Assembly (NCBI GenBank): GCA_905216175.1
Contig: CAJMSV010000044.1
Location: 1 to 15,405, forward strand
DNA length: 15,405 bases
Origin: an uncultured bacterium
GTDB taxonomy: Bacteria; Actinomycetota; Coriobacteriia; Coriobacteriales; Coriobacteriaceae
Direction: 5' to 3'
The notes under the pieces were generated by a model. It made no database searches, was not told the DNA's origin, and saw only the letters and a program-made list of their open reading frames with translations. Every line of letters starts with the position of its first letter. The first letter of the stretch is position 1. Below, one piece after another: positions 1-7,449 of this stretch. The position numbers and the translations under genes were made by a program.

Positions 1-43
1 TTCGTCAGTTCCTGACTGGTGCTGCGAATGTTTTCGCGCGTGT

Positions 44-727
44 ATGTTCGCGAGCGCCTTCGTTCGCACGCTCTTCCTGAGCTTCGCGTGCGGCGGCCTG
101 TTCATCTTCGTCGTGTTGACGCTCGCCAACGCGTCGGATGGCGATTCCGGTATGAGCGCCGGTGCCTGCGCCGTCAGTGCCATGTCGCCCATCATAATCA
201 TGAACTCGCTGGCAGGCTTCGACAATCAAAATGGCTGGGAGCGTTATCGAGCAACGTTGCCCTTCTCGCGCAAAGACATTATTTGCGCACGCTACCTGTG
301 CATCGTTGTCTTCTCGGCCATCATGGCCTGCGCCGCCGTGCTTTTGAACATCATCGCCCTTCCGTTCTTCAACAGCGCGGGCGTGGCCTCGACAGGACAA
401 ACCATCTTTGAGATCGCAATCGCCTCGGCAGCATCGATGCTCATCTCCCTCATGATGGTGTTTTTGGCGCAGCCGCTGTTCTTTCGATTTGGACACATGG
501 AGGCGCTGCGCCTATCCGTTGGCCTGTTTGCCCTACTCGGATGCCTTGCCATGGCAGCGCTGAGCTCCTCCAACCCCATTAGCAACTGGCTCATGTCGAT
601 TGCCGGAGCGAATCCCGATCCTGCCGTTCTGGGCTGTCTGTGCACAGGAATTGCCGTGCTGGCCCTCGCGCTATGTGCAATCAGCTGCACCGTCAGCACC
701 AAGGTTTATCGAGTACGCGACCTGTAG
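44..727 (+). CDS. ABC-2 type transporter permease (5' end uncertain)
   Basis: A 227-residue, mostly hydrophobic protein read from ATG 44, with about six membrane segments (roughly residues 9-29, 42-58, 80-108, 118-140, 150-172 and 195-218). After the second membrane segment it has N-x-WERYRATLPFSRKDI followed by ARYL (about residues 63-84). This resembles the 'W-E-x-y-x-x-x-L-P-x-s-R' cytoplasmic signature of the ABC2_membrane_5 permease family, whose members pair with a separate ATPase to export or resist small molecules. No ATPase is visible; it would be expected upstream, outside the window. The frame stays open from ATG 44 back to base 2, and family members usually begin with a short cytoplasmic K/R-rich helix before the first membrane segment. 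The true start may therefore be further upstream, and no convincing ribosome-binding site precedes ATG 44. The family is fairly secure; the substrate is unknown. Confidence 0.72.
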   Translation: MFASAFVRTLFLSFACGGLFIFVVLTLANASDGDSGMSAGACAVSAMSPIIIMNSLAGFDNQNGWERYRATLPFSRKDIICARYLCIVVFSAIMACAAVLLNIIALPFFNSAGVASTGQTIFEIAIASAASMLISLMMVFLAQPLFFRFGHMEALRLSVGLFALLGCLAMAALSSSNPISNWLMSIAGANPDPAVLGCLCTGIAVLALALCAISCTVSTKVYRVRDL

Positions 728-750
728 TCACGCGAGTCTCAATCCACGAA

Positions 751-764
751 GGGCGCGATCGCCC
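751..764. terminator. Short GC-rich hairpin between convergent genes
   Basis: GGGCG-CGAT-CGCCC forms a 5-bp GC stem 24 bases after the permease stop and before the 3' end of the convergent CLC gene. There is no T tract on either side, so it is a weak terminator candidate. A second small stem, TGGCG-TG-CGCCA, lies at 800-811. Confidence 0.28.
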
Positions 765-816
765 CCCTCCCCGCAAATCCGTGGCAAACGGCATGTCCCT
801 GGCGTGCGCCACCGTA

Positions 817-2121
817 CTACTTGCGCAGCGGCTTGGGCAGCGGAATGCCGGCGGCGATGACGGCCGCAATGATCATGCAGACGATACCCTTGAGCGAGAA
901 GCACATGAGCAGCAGACCCACGACCATGACCGGCTGGCGCATGACGGCGCCCATCGTCGATGCCGTGCAGACGGCGACGCAAAAGACCGGATTGGCGCCG
1001 GTGAGGATGGCAAGGCCGTAGCCCAGGCTCACACCCGAGAAGATAACCGGGAAGAAGTGGCCGCCACGCCAACCAAGGTTGATGAGGGCGGGCGTCAGCA
1101 TGGCCTTAACAAGACCGGTCGCGATAAGCACGCCAGCGGGAATGGTCAGGTAGGTCTCCATGAGCACGTCGGCCTGGGTCTCGCCGGCAAACATGGTGTA
1201 GGGCAGAACCGTGCCACAGATGGCGAGCGCCAGACCGGCTAGCATGGCCTTGACGACAGGACGCTCCCCTATTGCATGAGACAGCGCCTCGCTCGCATGC
1301 TCAGAGACAAAGTACAGCCATCCGCAAACGGTGCCGACCAACGCCAGCGGAATGAGCCAGACAAGTTCCAGGTTGCCCACCACGGCGGCCTCGAACCTCG
1401 GCATGCCCATGCCGCCGCCCATGAGCTGGCCGAGCAGCAGGTAGGTGCCCAGACCACCGGCAATCGCAATGCCGTAGACCACCGTCTTTTGCGCCTTGGG
1501 CAGCTTGATGGTGATCTCGCCGGACGCGGACTCATCGTCGGCGTCTTCGCCCTGGCCGTCAGTACTTCCGGCAAGCGGCGCCACAAAGCCAAAGACGGGC
1601 GCGGTAAAGAGTGCCGTCAGGGCAGCCTGGGTGCCCAGCAGCGTGAGCTCCCTAAACTCGGCGCCAAAGCGACGCATGCGATCGCCGACCCAGCTGCACA
1701 GACCCGCGATGACGCCGGTCAGGCCGGCCTCCGGTCCAATGCTGCCGCCAAACAGCAGCGGCAGCAATGCCGCGAGCGAAAGCTTGCCCAGATTGTCGTA
1801 CGGGTAGCGTCCATCGCGCTTTACCTTGGCCATCACCTGGTTGAGGTCATCGGTCTTGGTGCCCGTCGTCTTTTCGTACAGACCGATCAGCAGGCCGCCC
1901 AGCAGGCAGACGAAAAACGGGTATGGCAGAAAGCCAAACGGGCCGCTGGCAAGCTCGGGCGAAGCGACGCCCAGCGCGTGTGGAATCTCGGTCCATAGAT
2001 AGTCGATGCCGTGCTCCATCGCAAAGAAGAACAGCCAGACTGCGGCACCTGCGAACGCACCGGTCACGGCAACGCTAACTAAAAACAGCGCGCGGTTTGT
2101 GGGTTTGGCAAGGTTATCCAT
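817..2121 (-). CDS. CLC-family (YfeO-like) chloride channel/transporter
   Basis: A 434-residue polytopic membrane protein of the voltage-gated chloride channel superfamily. Two landmarks align with CLC selectivity-filter regions. GGSIGPEAG (residues 125-133) takes the place of the usual GGSxGREGP and keeps a glutamate (E131) where the gating glutamate sits. GWRGGHFFP (350-358) corresponds to the G-G-x-F-x-P motif. The first canonical motif, GSGIP, is not recognisable in the segment before residue 110. This pattern resembles E. coli YfeO (remembered: GPEH and RGGRIFP), so I place it in that divergent branch. An acidic loop at about residues 186-205 (GEDADDESASGE) interrupts the membrane segments mid-protein. 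The start is well supported: GGGAGGA lies 4-5 bases before the ATG on the minus strand. The ion (Cl-, F- or other) and whether it is a channel or an antiporter cannot be read from the sequence. Confidence 0.85.
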   Translation of the reverse strand: MDNLAKPTNRALFLVSVAVTGAFAGAAVWLFFFAMEHGIDYLWTEIPHALGVASPELASGPFGFLPYPFFVCLLGGLLIGLYEKTTGTKTDDLNQVMAKVKRDGRYPYDNLGKLSLAALLPLLFGGSIGPEAGLTGVIAGLCSWVGDRMRRFGAEFRELTLLGTQAALTALFTAPVFGFVAPLAGSTDGQGEDADDESASGEITIKLPKAQKTVVYGIAIAGGLGTYLLLGQLMGGGMGMPRFEAAVVGNLELVWLIPLALVGTVCGWLYFVSEHASEALSHAIGERPVVKAMLAGLALAICGTVLPYTMFAGETQADVLMETYLTIPAGVLIATGLVKAMLTPALINLGWRGGHFFPVIFSGVSLGYGLAILTGANPVFCVAVCTASTMGAVMRQPVMVVGLLLMCFSLKGIVCMIIAAVIAAGIPLPKPLRK

Positions 2122-2160
2122 CGGGTCCTCCCGCGGTCAAAGTCGACATAGATACGTTTT

Positions 2161-2166
2161 ATTGTA
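2161..2166 (-). promoter_or_regulatory. Candidate -10 element for the CLC gene
   Basis: On the minus strand TACAAT (5 of 6 matches to TATAAT) lies about 40 bases before the CLC start codon and its GGGAGGA ribosome-binding site. No good -35 is seen at 16-18 bases; TTGGCT lies 20 bases upstream. Weak, but this is the only promoter-like site in the 125-base gap. Confidence 0.33.
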
Positions 2167-2246
2167 GAGTGAGCGTTGCCCGAACGAGCCAACCGTCTGC
2201 GCCGCGAACGGCACCATTGGGAGCCATAGTGGGGCAAGCTCAAGAC

Positions 2247-2780
2247 TTATCCGTTGATAATCGAGGCAATCTCGCGCAAATCGTCGGCAAAGTAGATACC
2301 GTGCTGGCGCTTCAGGCTCGAAAGCCCCTTATCAATCATGTGCCCGAGCAGCGCCTTGAGGTCGTTGTAGTAACCGTTCAGGTTGTACAAAATGCACGGC
2401 GCATCGAGATGCCCCAACGACACCGCGGACATGACCTCGGCAATCTCCTCGAGCGTGCCCGTCCCACCGGGAAAGGCGATGAACGCATCGCCGAGCTCAA
2501 TCATCTTGGCCTTGCGCTCGGCCATATCGTTCGTCACGATAAGGTCGTCGATACCGTCATGCTGAAACTCGGCCTCGATAAAAAAGCTCGGCTCAACACC
2601 CGTCACATGTCCACCTGCCTCGAGCACGCTATCGGCGAGCGCACCCATCAGGCCCGACTTGGACCCGCCGTATACCAGCGCGTGTCCGTTGGAGCCAATC
2701 CAGTTGCCCAGCTCCTGCAGCGCGGGCAGAAACGCTGGGTCGTTACCAACGCTGGCACCCAGATACACGGTGATATTCAT
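2247..2780 (-). CDS. LOG-family (TIGR00730-type) nucleotide phosphoribohydrolase
   Basis: A 177-residue Rossmann-like protein of the LOG / 'lysine decarboxylase-like' family. Characterised members hydrolyse N6-modified or plain nucleoside 5'-monophosphates to the free base and ribose 5-phosphate. The diagnostic motif PGGTGTLEE is at residues 104-112, preceded by the conserved MAERKAKM (86-93). The N-terminal VYLGAS (5-10) and YGGSKSGLMG (37-46) form the phosphate-binding region. The length is normal for the family. The start is supported by GGGGGA about seven bases before ATG 2780. It lies 35 bases downstream of the small ion-channel gene on the same strand, so co-transcription is likely, although no functional link is evident. 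In bacteria the physiological substrate is usually unknown; a role in cytokinin synthesis should not be assumed here. Confidence 0.9.
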   Translation of the reverse strand: MNITVYLGASVGNDPAFLPALQELGNWIGSNGHALVYGGSKSGLMGALADSVLEAGGHVTGVEPSFFIEAEFQHDGIDDLIVTNDMAERKAKMIELGDAFIAFPGGTGTLEEIAEVMSAVSLGHLDAPCILYNLNGYYNDLKALLGHMIDKGLSSLKRQHGIYFADDLREIASIING

Positions 2781-2815
2781 ATTCAGTCCCCCAATCGTGA
2801 CGCGCGGCGCCCGTT

Positions 2816-3241
2816 CTAGCGTTGGCGGCGGCGATATTCGCGCACGCGGCGCGACAGGTCGGCGAGCTCGTCACGATCGAGCTCCTCCAAATGCTCAAGA
2901 TCGTCCATAAAGCGCGCCATAGTGTCCTTTTGGCGCAGCTTGATGAGCGTATTGCAGTAGTTCACCGCCACGCCCGTAAGCATGGCGATATAGAAGATAC
3001 TGATGACGCTTAGGATGACGGTAATGCCGCGGGCAACCGGCGTTTCTGCTGGGATATCGCCAAAGCCGATCGTCGAGACCGTCTCAAAGCTAAACCACAG
3101 GCCATCACCAAAGGTGAGGGTCGTAGGCTCGGACAGCCAGACAGCCGTCGAGCACAGCAGATAAAAGATAAGAAACAGGCCCGTGATGCGTGCAAAGCCA
3201 GCCTGTCGCAGCACATCGGCAAGCGTCCTCAACCTGTTCAT
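2816..3241 (-). CDS. Two-TM potassium-channel-like protein (Ion_trans_2)
   Basis: A 141-residue protein with the minimal K+ channel layout: TM1 (about 18-36), a pore helix and filter (about 43-62), then TM2 (about 72-95). The filter reads TIGFGD (57-62), a variant of TVGYGD in which Phe replaces Tyr, as in several known K+ channels. The C-terminal tail (about 101-141) is charged and probably helical (FMDDLEHLEELDRDELADL), ending in an arginine-rich stretch. There is no RCK/TrkA-N regulatory domain. I chose ATG 3241 because AAAAGGGG lies about six bases upstream on the minus strand. A GTG at 3292 would add 17 residues but has no ribosome-binding site and runs into the repeat at 3296-3352. Ion selectivity is inferred from the filter only. 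Confidence 0.83.
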   Translation of the reverse strand: MNRLRTLADVLRQAGFARITGLFLIFYLLCSTAVWLSEPTTLTFGDGLWFSFETVSTIGFGDIPAETPVARGITVILSVISIFYIAMLTGVAVNYCNTLIKLRQKDTMARFMDDLEHLEELDRDELADLSRRVREYRRRQR

Positions 3242-3295
3242 CGCGACCCCTTTTCCCAGACGCCCAATCACATTCGCTCGATATTGTCCCACAAC

Positions 3296-3352
3296 CGACA
3301 GTTAGGAACGTTCCTTTTGTGCCGGCAGAAAGGGACTGTCCCCAACTGCCGG
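3296..3352. repeat. Compound palindromic intergenic repeat
   Basis: Two small palindromes lie inside an outer inverted repeat. The outer arms are CCGACAGTT (3296-3304) and AACTGCCGG (3344-3352), complementary at 8 of 9 positions. Inside are the perfect palindrome AGGAACGTTCCT (3304-3315) and the near-palindrome GGGACTGTCCC (about 3333-3343). The string GTCCCCAAC near its right end also occurs in the larger palindrome at 13474-13539, which points to a repeat family. It sits between the divergent ion-channel and hybrid-kinase genes. Confidence 0.6.
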
Positions 3353-3439
3353 GCGGGACCGTTTAGCGGTGCAGCTGCCGACTGGGCAGGCTGAGCTGGT
3401 ATCCTTATGCGGTAATGTCTCGATTCGTTAGGATTGCAT

Positions 3440-6244
3440 GTGAGAGCTTCCGCTGTCCTTCGTTCAGTTATATATCGCACCTTGGCCGTCGCGCTTGCCG
3501 TGCTCGCCGTACTGAGCACCATCATGCCCGCCCCCGCCTATGCCGCCAATACCGATCAGCAGGTCAAAACGGCCCGCGTTGGTTGGCTTGTCAACAACGA
3601 GGGCTTCCAGGACGGCACCCCCGGCGAGCGTCTCTCGGGATGGGGTTACGAGTACCTCCAGACCCTCTCGTACTACACACCCGGCTGGCAGTACGAATAC
3701 GGCTCTGGCACCTTCGCCGAGCTTATGGACATGCTCGAGGCGGGCGAGATCGACCTCATGCCCAACATCTCCTACTCCGAGGAACGCGCCCAAAAGCTGC
3801 TCTTTTCCTCGAACCCCGAGGGCACCGAGCGCTACTACATCTATGCCAGGCCCGAGCGCGACGATCTGGCCAAGGGTGACCCCCAAGCGCTCCAAGGCCT
3901 TACCATCGGCTGCAACCCCGACGTTATGCAAACCTTCGTTGGCCAGCAGTGGCTCGCCAACGAAGGCATTACCTGCACCTATAAAGAAATCGACACTGGC
4001 GGTGCCCTCTTTGACGCACTCGCAAACAACGAGGTCGATGCCATCATCATGAACGACACGACCTCGTCGCCCAGCGCCTCCCCCATGTTCTACATTGGTT
4101 CGAGCGACTACTATTTTGCCGTCCCCAAAAGCCGCCCCGACCTGATGGACGACATCAATGCCGCTATGTCGGCAATCGCCCGCGTCAACCCACGCTATAA
4201 CGACGAAGTCAAATCTAGCTACTCGACCCAACACCGCGGTTCATCATCGCTCAACGGCCCCGAATGTTCCTGGCTCAAAGCAAACAACAACGCCATCACG
4301 CTCGGCTACATTACGGGCAAACTCCCCTACTGCAACGAGGACGAAGACGGCGAAATGGAAGGCTCGCTCGCATCGCTTGCGACGACGCTGCACGATAAAT
4401 TTGGCATTACGGTCAAAACCGTCGCCTTTGATAGCTACAAGATGATGTCAAAGGCCCTGTCAAAGGGAAGCATAGACGTTGCGCTGCCGGTATACCGAGA
4501 TTACTGGTTTGCCGAGCAAACAGGCGTTGTGCAGTCGGTATCGTTGGGGACCATATCCCTCACCGCCATCCACACCGGCAGCAACCTGAACAAAGACCTT
4601 CAGAACATCGCCTGTACCAAATCATCGTTTGTCAACAAAAATGCACTTGAAAGTCTGTTCCCCACAGCAACCGTAACCGAATACCAATCCGACGATGAAG
4701 CGTTCGACGCCCTCAGGAAGGGAACGGCGCACTGCATCGTCGCTCCCAGTTCACGCGTAAAAACCATCGGTGACCGTTACGATCTCGAGGACTGCGAGAC
4801 GACCGAGCTCCCTGACACCTGTGAGCTCTCGTGCTGGATTTCGCGCGGAAAACCCGAGCTGTTGGGAATCATCAACAAGGGCATCATCAATGCCGGAGAA
4901 TCGCTCTCCGCAAGCAATTTCTCCTCCACGTCGTACACGGCCCAGGAATCCAACACGCTTCAATTCCTTTTTCGCAACCGCACCGCCATTGCAGCTACCC
5001 TCATCGGTATGTTGTCGGTCGGCATCGTCCTGCTCATCTGGGCGCTCGTGCGCGCTCGAACCGAGCGCAAAAAAGCCGATGCCGCCAACGCCGCTAAGAC
5101 GGCGTTCCTCACGCGCATGAGCCACGACATCCGCACGCCGCTCAACGGCATCCTGGGCCTTATCGAGATCGAGGAATTGAAGGAAGGCGATATGCAAGTC
5201 GCCCGCGAGAGCCGTGCCAAGGCGCGCGTTGCCGCCAATCACCTGCTCTCGCTGATCAACGACATCCTCGAGATGGGAAAAATCGAAGACCGCAAGCTAA
5301 CACTGGAACATGTGCCTTTTAACCTCAAAGAGCTCTGTGACGATACGCTGGTGCTGTGCAAGCTCCGCGCGTCCAGCAACGGCATCACAATGCAGGACAA
5401 TAGTCTGCCGTACGCCACGGGGCCATACATGATCGGCAGTCCCACCCATATCCGACAGATCATGATCAACCTGTTAGACAACAGCATTAAGTACAACAAG
5501 CACGGCGGCTCCGTCACCTTTAGTTCAAAGACCAAGCCACTCGATAACGGGCGCGCGCTCTTTTGCTTTAGCGTTTCGGATACCGGCATTGGCATGGCTC
5601 CCGAGTTTTTAAAGCATATCTATGAGCCGTTTGCCCAAGAAGGAGACGATGCGCGCAGCAAGTTCCAAGGAACCGGCATGGGCATGCCAATCGTCAAGTC
5701 GCTTATTGAACTGATGGGCGGCACCATCGAAGTCACCAGCGAACTCCATGTGGGCACCACGTTCTACGTGGAAATTCCGCTCGATATCGACAAGAACCCC
5801 CGGGCGCGGGCGAATACGGTCGAGAGGGCGCTCGACTGCTCGCTCGCCGACATGAACGTGCTGCTCGCCGAAGACAACGAATTGAATGCCGAGATTGCAC
5901 AGACGCTGCTAGAATCCGAGGGCGTCGTGGTCACCCGCGCCGTCAACGGCAACGAAGTCGTCGATCTGTACCTGTCTCATCCCGCCGGCAGCTTCGATGC
6001 GATCCTGATGGACATTATGATGCCGGACATGGACGGCTACGAGGCAACCCGCGCGATTCGCCTGAGCGAGAAGGTCGATGCAGCCGATATCCCCATCATC
6101 GCGCTCACCGCCAATGCCTTTGCCGAGGACGCCAAGGCGGCACACGACGCCGGCATGAACGCCCATCTGTCCAAACCGCTCGACTTTAACAAGCTCAAAA
6201 ACATACTCGCCCGCATCAAGAAAAACGGATCCGTTTCGCTATAG
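3440..6244 (+). CDS. Hybrid sensor histidine kinase with two fused solute-binding domains
   Basis: A protein of about 934 residues read from GTG 3440; AGGA lies six bases upstream. TTG 3434 is in frame but would abut that site. In order: signal peptide or anchor ending in APAYA-A (about 36); a first SBP_bac_3-like domain (about 45-265) with GWGYEYLQTL and EIDLMPNISYSEERA; a second, more divergent one (about 285-495) with ITLGYITGKLPYC; one membrane helix (about 517-538); HisKA with SHDIRTPLNG, phospho-acceptor His about 562; HATPase_c with an intact N box (NLLDNSIKYN), G1 box DTGIG (about 714) and GTGMGM (about 745); and a receiver with phospho-acceptor Asp about 858 in LMDIMMPDMDG. All catalytic residues are present. 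It should bind an amino-acid-like or other small ligand outside the membrane and start an internal His-to-Asp relay. No HPt domain or separate response regulator is seen nearby. It runs towards the related, broken kinase at 6835-9027. Confidence 0.92.
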   Translation: MRASAVLRSVIYRTLAVALAVLAVLSTIMPAPAYAANTDQQVKTARVGWLVNNEGFQDGTPGERLSGWGYEYLQTLSYYTPGWQYEYGSGTFAELMDMLEAGEIDLMPNISYSEERAQKLLFSSNPEGTERYYIYARPERDDLAKGDPQALQGLTIGCNPDVMQTFVGQQWLANEGITCTYKEIDTGGALFDALANNEVDAIIMNDTTSSPSASPMFYIGSSDYYFAVPKSRPDLMDDINAAMSAIARVNPRYNDEVKSSYSTQHRGSSSLNGPECSWLKANNNAITLGYITGKLPYCNEDEDGEMEGSLASLATTLHDKFGITVKTVAFDSYKMMSKALSKGSIDVALPVYRDYWFAEQTGVVQSVSLGTISLTAIHTGSNLNKDLQNIACTKSSFVNKNALESLFPTATVTEYQSDDEAFDALRKGTAHCIVAPSSRVKTIGDRYDLEDCETTELPDTCELSCWISRGKPELLGIINKGIINAGESLSASNFSSTSYTAQESNTLQFLFRNRTAIAATLIGMLSVGIVLLIWALVRARTERKKADAANAAKTAFLTRMSHDIRTPLNGILGLIEIEELKEGDMQVARESRAKARVAANHLLSLINDILEMGKIEDRKLTLEHVPFNLKELCDDTLVLCKLRASSNGITMQDNSLPYATGPYMIGSPTHIRQIMINLLDNSIKYNKHGGSVTFSSKTKPLDNGRALFCFSVSDTGIGMAPEFLKHIYEPFAQEGDDARSKFQGTGMGMPIVKSLIELMGGTIEVTSELHVGTTFYVEIPLDIDKNPRARANTVERALDCSLADMNVLLAEDNELNAEIAQTLLESEGVVVTRAVNGNEVVDLYLSHPAGSFDAILMDIMMPDMDGYEATRAIRLSEKVDAADIPIIALTANAFAEDAKAAHDAGMNAHLSKPLDFNKLKNILARIKKNGSVSL

Positions 6245-6284
6245 TTTTTGCAGCAACCACGCACGACCAGAAAGGAAGCCAACG

Positions 6285-6764
6285 ATGTTTAGGCCCTTAC
6301 GTCGAAAGAAACGCGCCATCACCGACGAGGAAGCGCGTAAACTGCTCGCCACCTGCAAGCGCGGCGTCTTTGCCGTCAACGGTGACGATGGCTACCCGTA
6401 CGCCATTCCCGTCAACTACTTCTTTGACGCCGAGCACGACAAGATTTATTTCCATGGCGCCAAAGCCGGCCACAAGGTCGACGCACTCAAGCGCGATGAC
6501 AAGGTCTGCTTTACCGTTTACGGCAACGAGTGGTACCAGGACGGCGACTGGGCTCCCTACGTTATGAGCACCGTCGTCTTTGGCCGTTGTCGCCTGGCGA
6601 ATGACACCCCCGCGTTTATCGAGGACAAAGTCCGCCAGCTCGCCCTTAAGTACTACCCTTCTGCCGAAGAAGTCGAAGAGGAAATCGCCAAGGACATTAA
6701 GGGCGTCCAGCTCTACGAGATTACGATTGAGCATCTTTGCGGTAAGCAGATTCAGGAAAAATAA
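6285..6764 (+). CDS. NimA-like pyridoxamine 5'-phosphate oxidase-fold flavoprotein
   Basis: A 159-residue protein of the PNPOx-like split-barrel, NimA/nitroimidazole-resistance group. Visible family landmarks are ITDEEARKLLATCKRGVFA (12-30), GYPYAIPVNYFFD (36-48) and IYFHGAKAGHKVDALKRDDKVCFTV (54-78), a typical flavin-contacting core. The length matches the family (150-170). A strong ribosome-binding site, AAAGGAAG, lies eight to ten bases before ATG 6285. It starts 40 bases after the hybrid kinase stop with no terminator between them, so it is probably in the same transcript and shares the terminator at 6793-6832. Members bind FMN or heme and a few reduce nitroimidazoles, but most are uncharacterised. 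Resistance cannot be claimed from sequence alone. Confidence 0.88.
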   Translation: MFRPLRRKKRAITDEEARKLLATCKRGVFAVNGDDGYPYAIPVNYFFDAEHDKIYFHGAKAGHKVDALKRDDKVCFTVYGNEWYQDGDWAPYVMSTVVFGRCRLANDTPAFIEDKVRQLALKYYPSAEEVEEEIAKDIKGVQLYEITIEHLCGKQIQEK

Positions 6765-6792
6765 GCCTCAAGAGCAGACCTCACAAATAGCA

Positions 6793-6832
6793 ATAGGGCC
6801 CGGTTCCAACCCACCTTGGAACCGGGCCCTAT
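6793..6832. terminator. Strong bidirectional terminator hairpin
   Basis: A perfect 17-bp stem pairs 6793-6809 with 6816-6832 (ATAGGGCCCGGTTCCAA and its complement) around a 6-base loop. It lies exactly between two convergent genes, 28 bases after one stop and two bases before the other. T tracts are weak on both sides, but the symmetry and placement fit a shared terminator. Confidence 0.85.
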
Positions 6833-6834
6833 GC

Positions 6835-7449
6835 TTATGAAGCGTCGGCGGCGATGTGCGCTAACACCTCAACGAGCTCCTGCGAAATCACGGGTTTACT
6901 CAGGTGCGCGTCCATGCCCGCCTCACGCGAAAGCCTGCGGTCGTCGGCAAAGGCGTTGGCACTCACGGCGATAATCGGCGTAGTCGCGGCATCCTCGCGA
7001 TCGAGTGTTCGAATTCGACGCGTGGCCTCAAGGCCGTCGATACCGGGCATCATGATGTCCATCAACACCGCGTCGTACTCGTACGGCACGCTCGCGGCAA
7101 ACATCTCGACGGCAGACTCGCCATCCTTAGCATGCGTCACGACGGCACCGGCACGGCTGAGCGTAAACTGCGCGATCTCGGCATTCAGATCGTTATCCTC
7201 TACGAGCAAAACGCGCAGGCCCTGGAACGCATCGCCGTCGCCCGCATCTACGCGAACTGCCTGAGGAATCTCGGAGCGGTCGCACTTCTCGAACGGCAGG
7301 CGGATGGTAAACGTCGTCCCTTGCCCCAAGACGCTCGTAAAGCTCATGGTTCCGCCCATAAGCTCGACCAACTGTTTTGCGATAGGCGCGCCCAGGCCAG
7401 TTCCCGATGAAGCGCCTTCCACCTGTTGCCGCTGACGGCAAATCGGCTT
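6835..7449 (-). pseudogene. 3' part of broken hybrid kinase: ATPase C-lobe and receiver
   Basis: Continuation, in the same frame, of the kinase gene at 7450-9027 beyond its premature TAA (7450-7452). It encodes the rest of the HATPase domain (GTGLGAPIAKQLVELMGG, then GTTFTIRLPF) and a receiver domain (VLLVEDNDLNAEIAQ; phospho-acceptor Asp in LMDIMMPGIDG; SKPV near the end). The receiver looks intact and closely resembles that of the kinase ending at 6244. A GTG at 7422 could in principle initiate a 195-residue product, but no ribosome-binding site precedes it. The simplest reading is one ancestral 730-codon gene cut by a nonsense codon. Reading through the stop would restore the length but not the catalytic G1 box, which is also damaged (7441-7500). 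Confidence 0.8.

Noticed and set aside
3292..3292. GTG start for the K+-channel-like gene
   Set aside because: No ribosome-binding site, and the extension would run from an intergenic repeat. ATG 3241 has AAAAGGGG at proper spacing.
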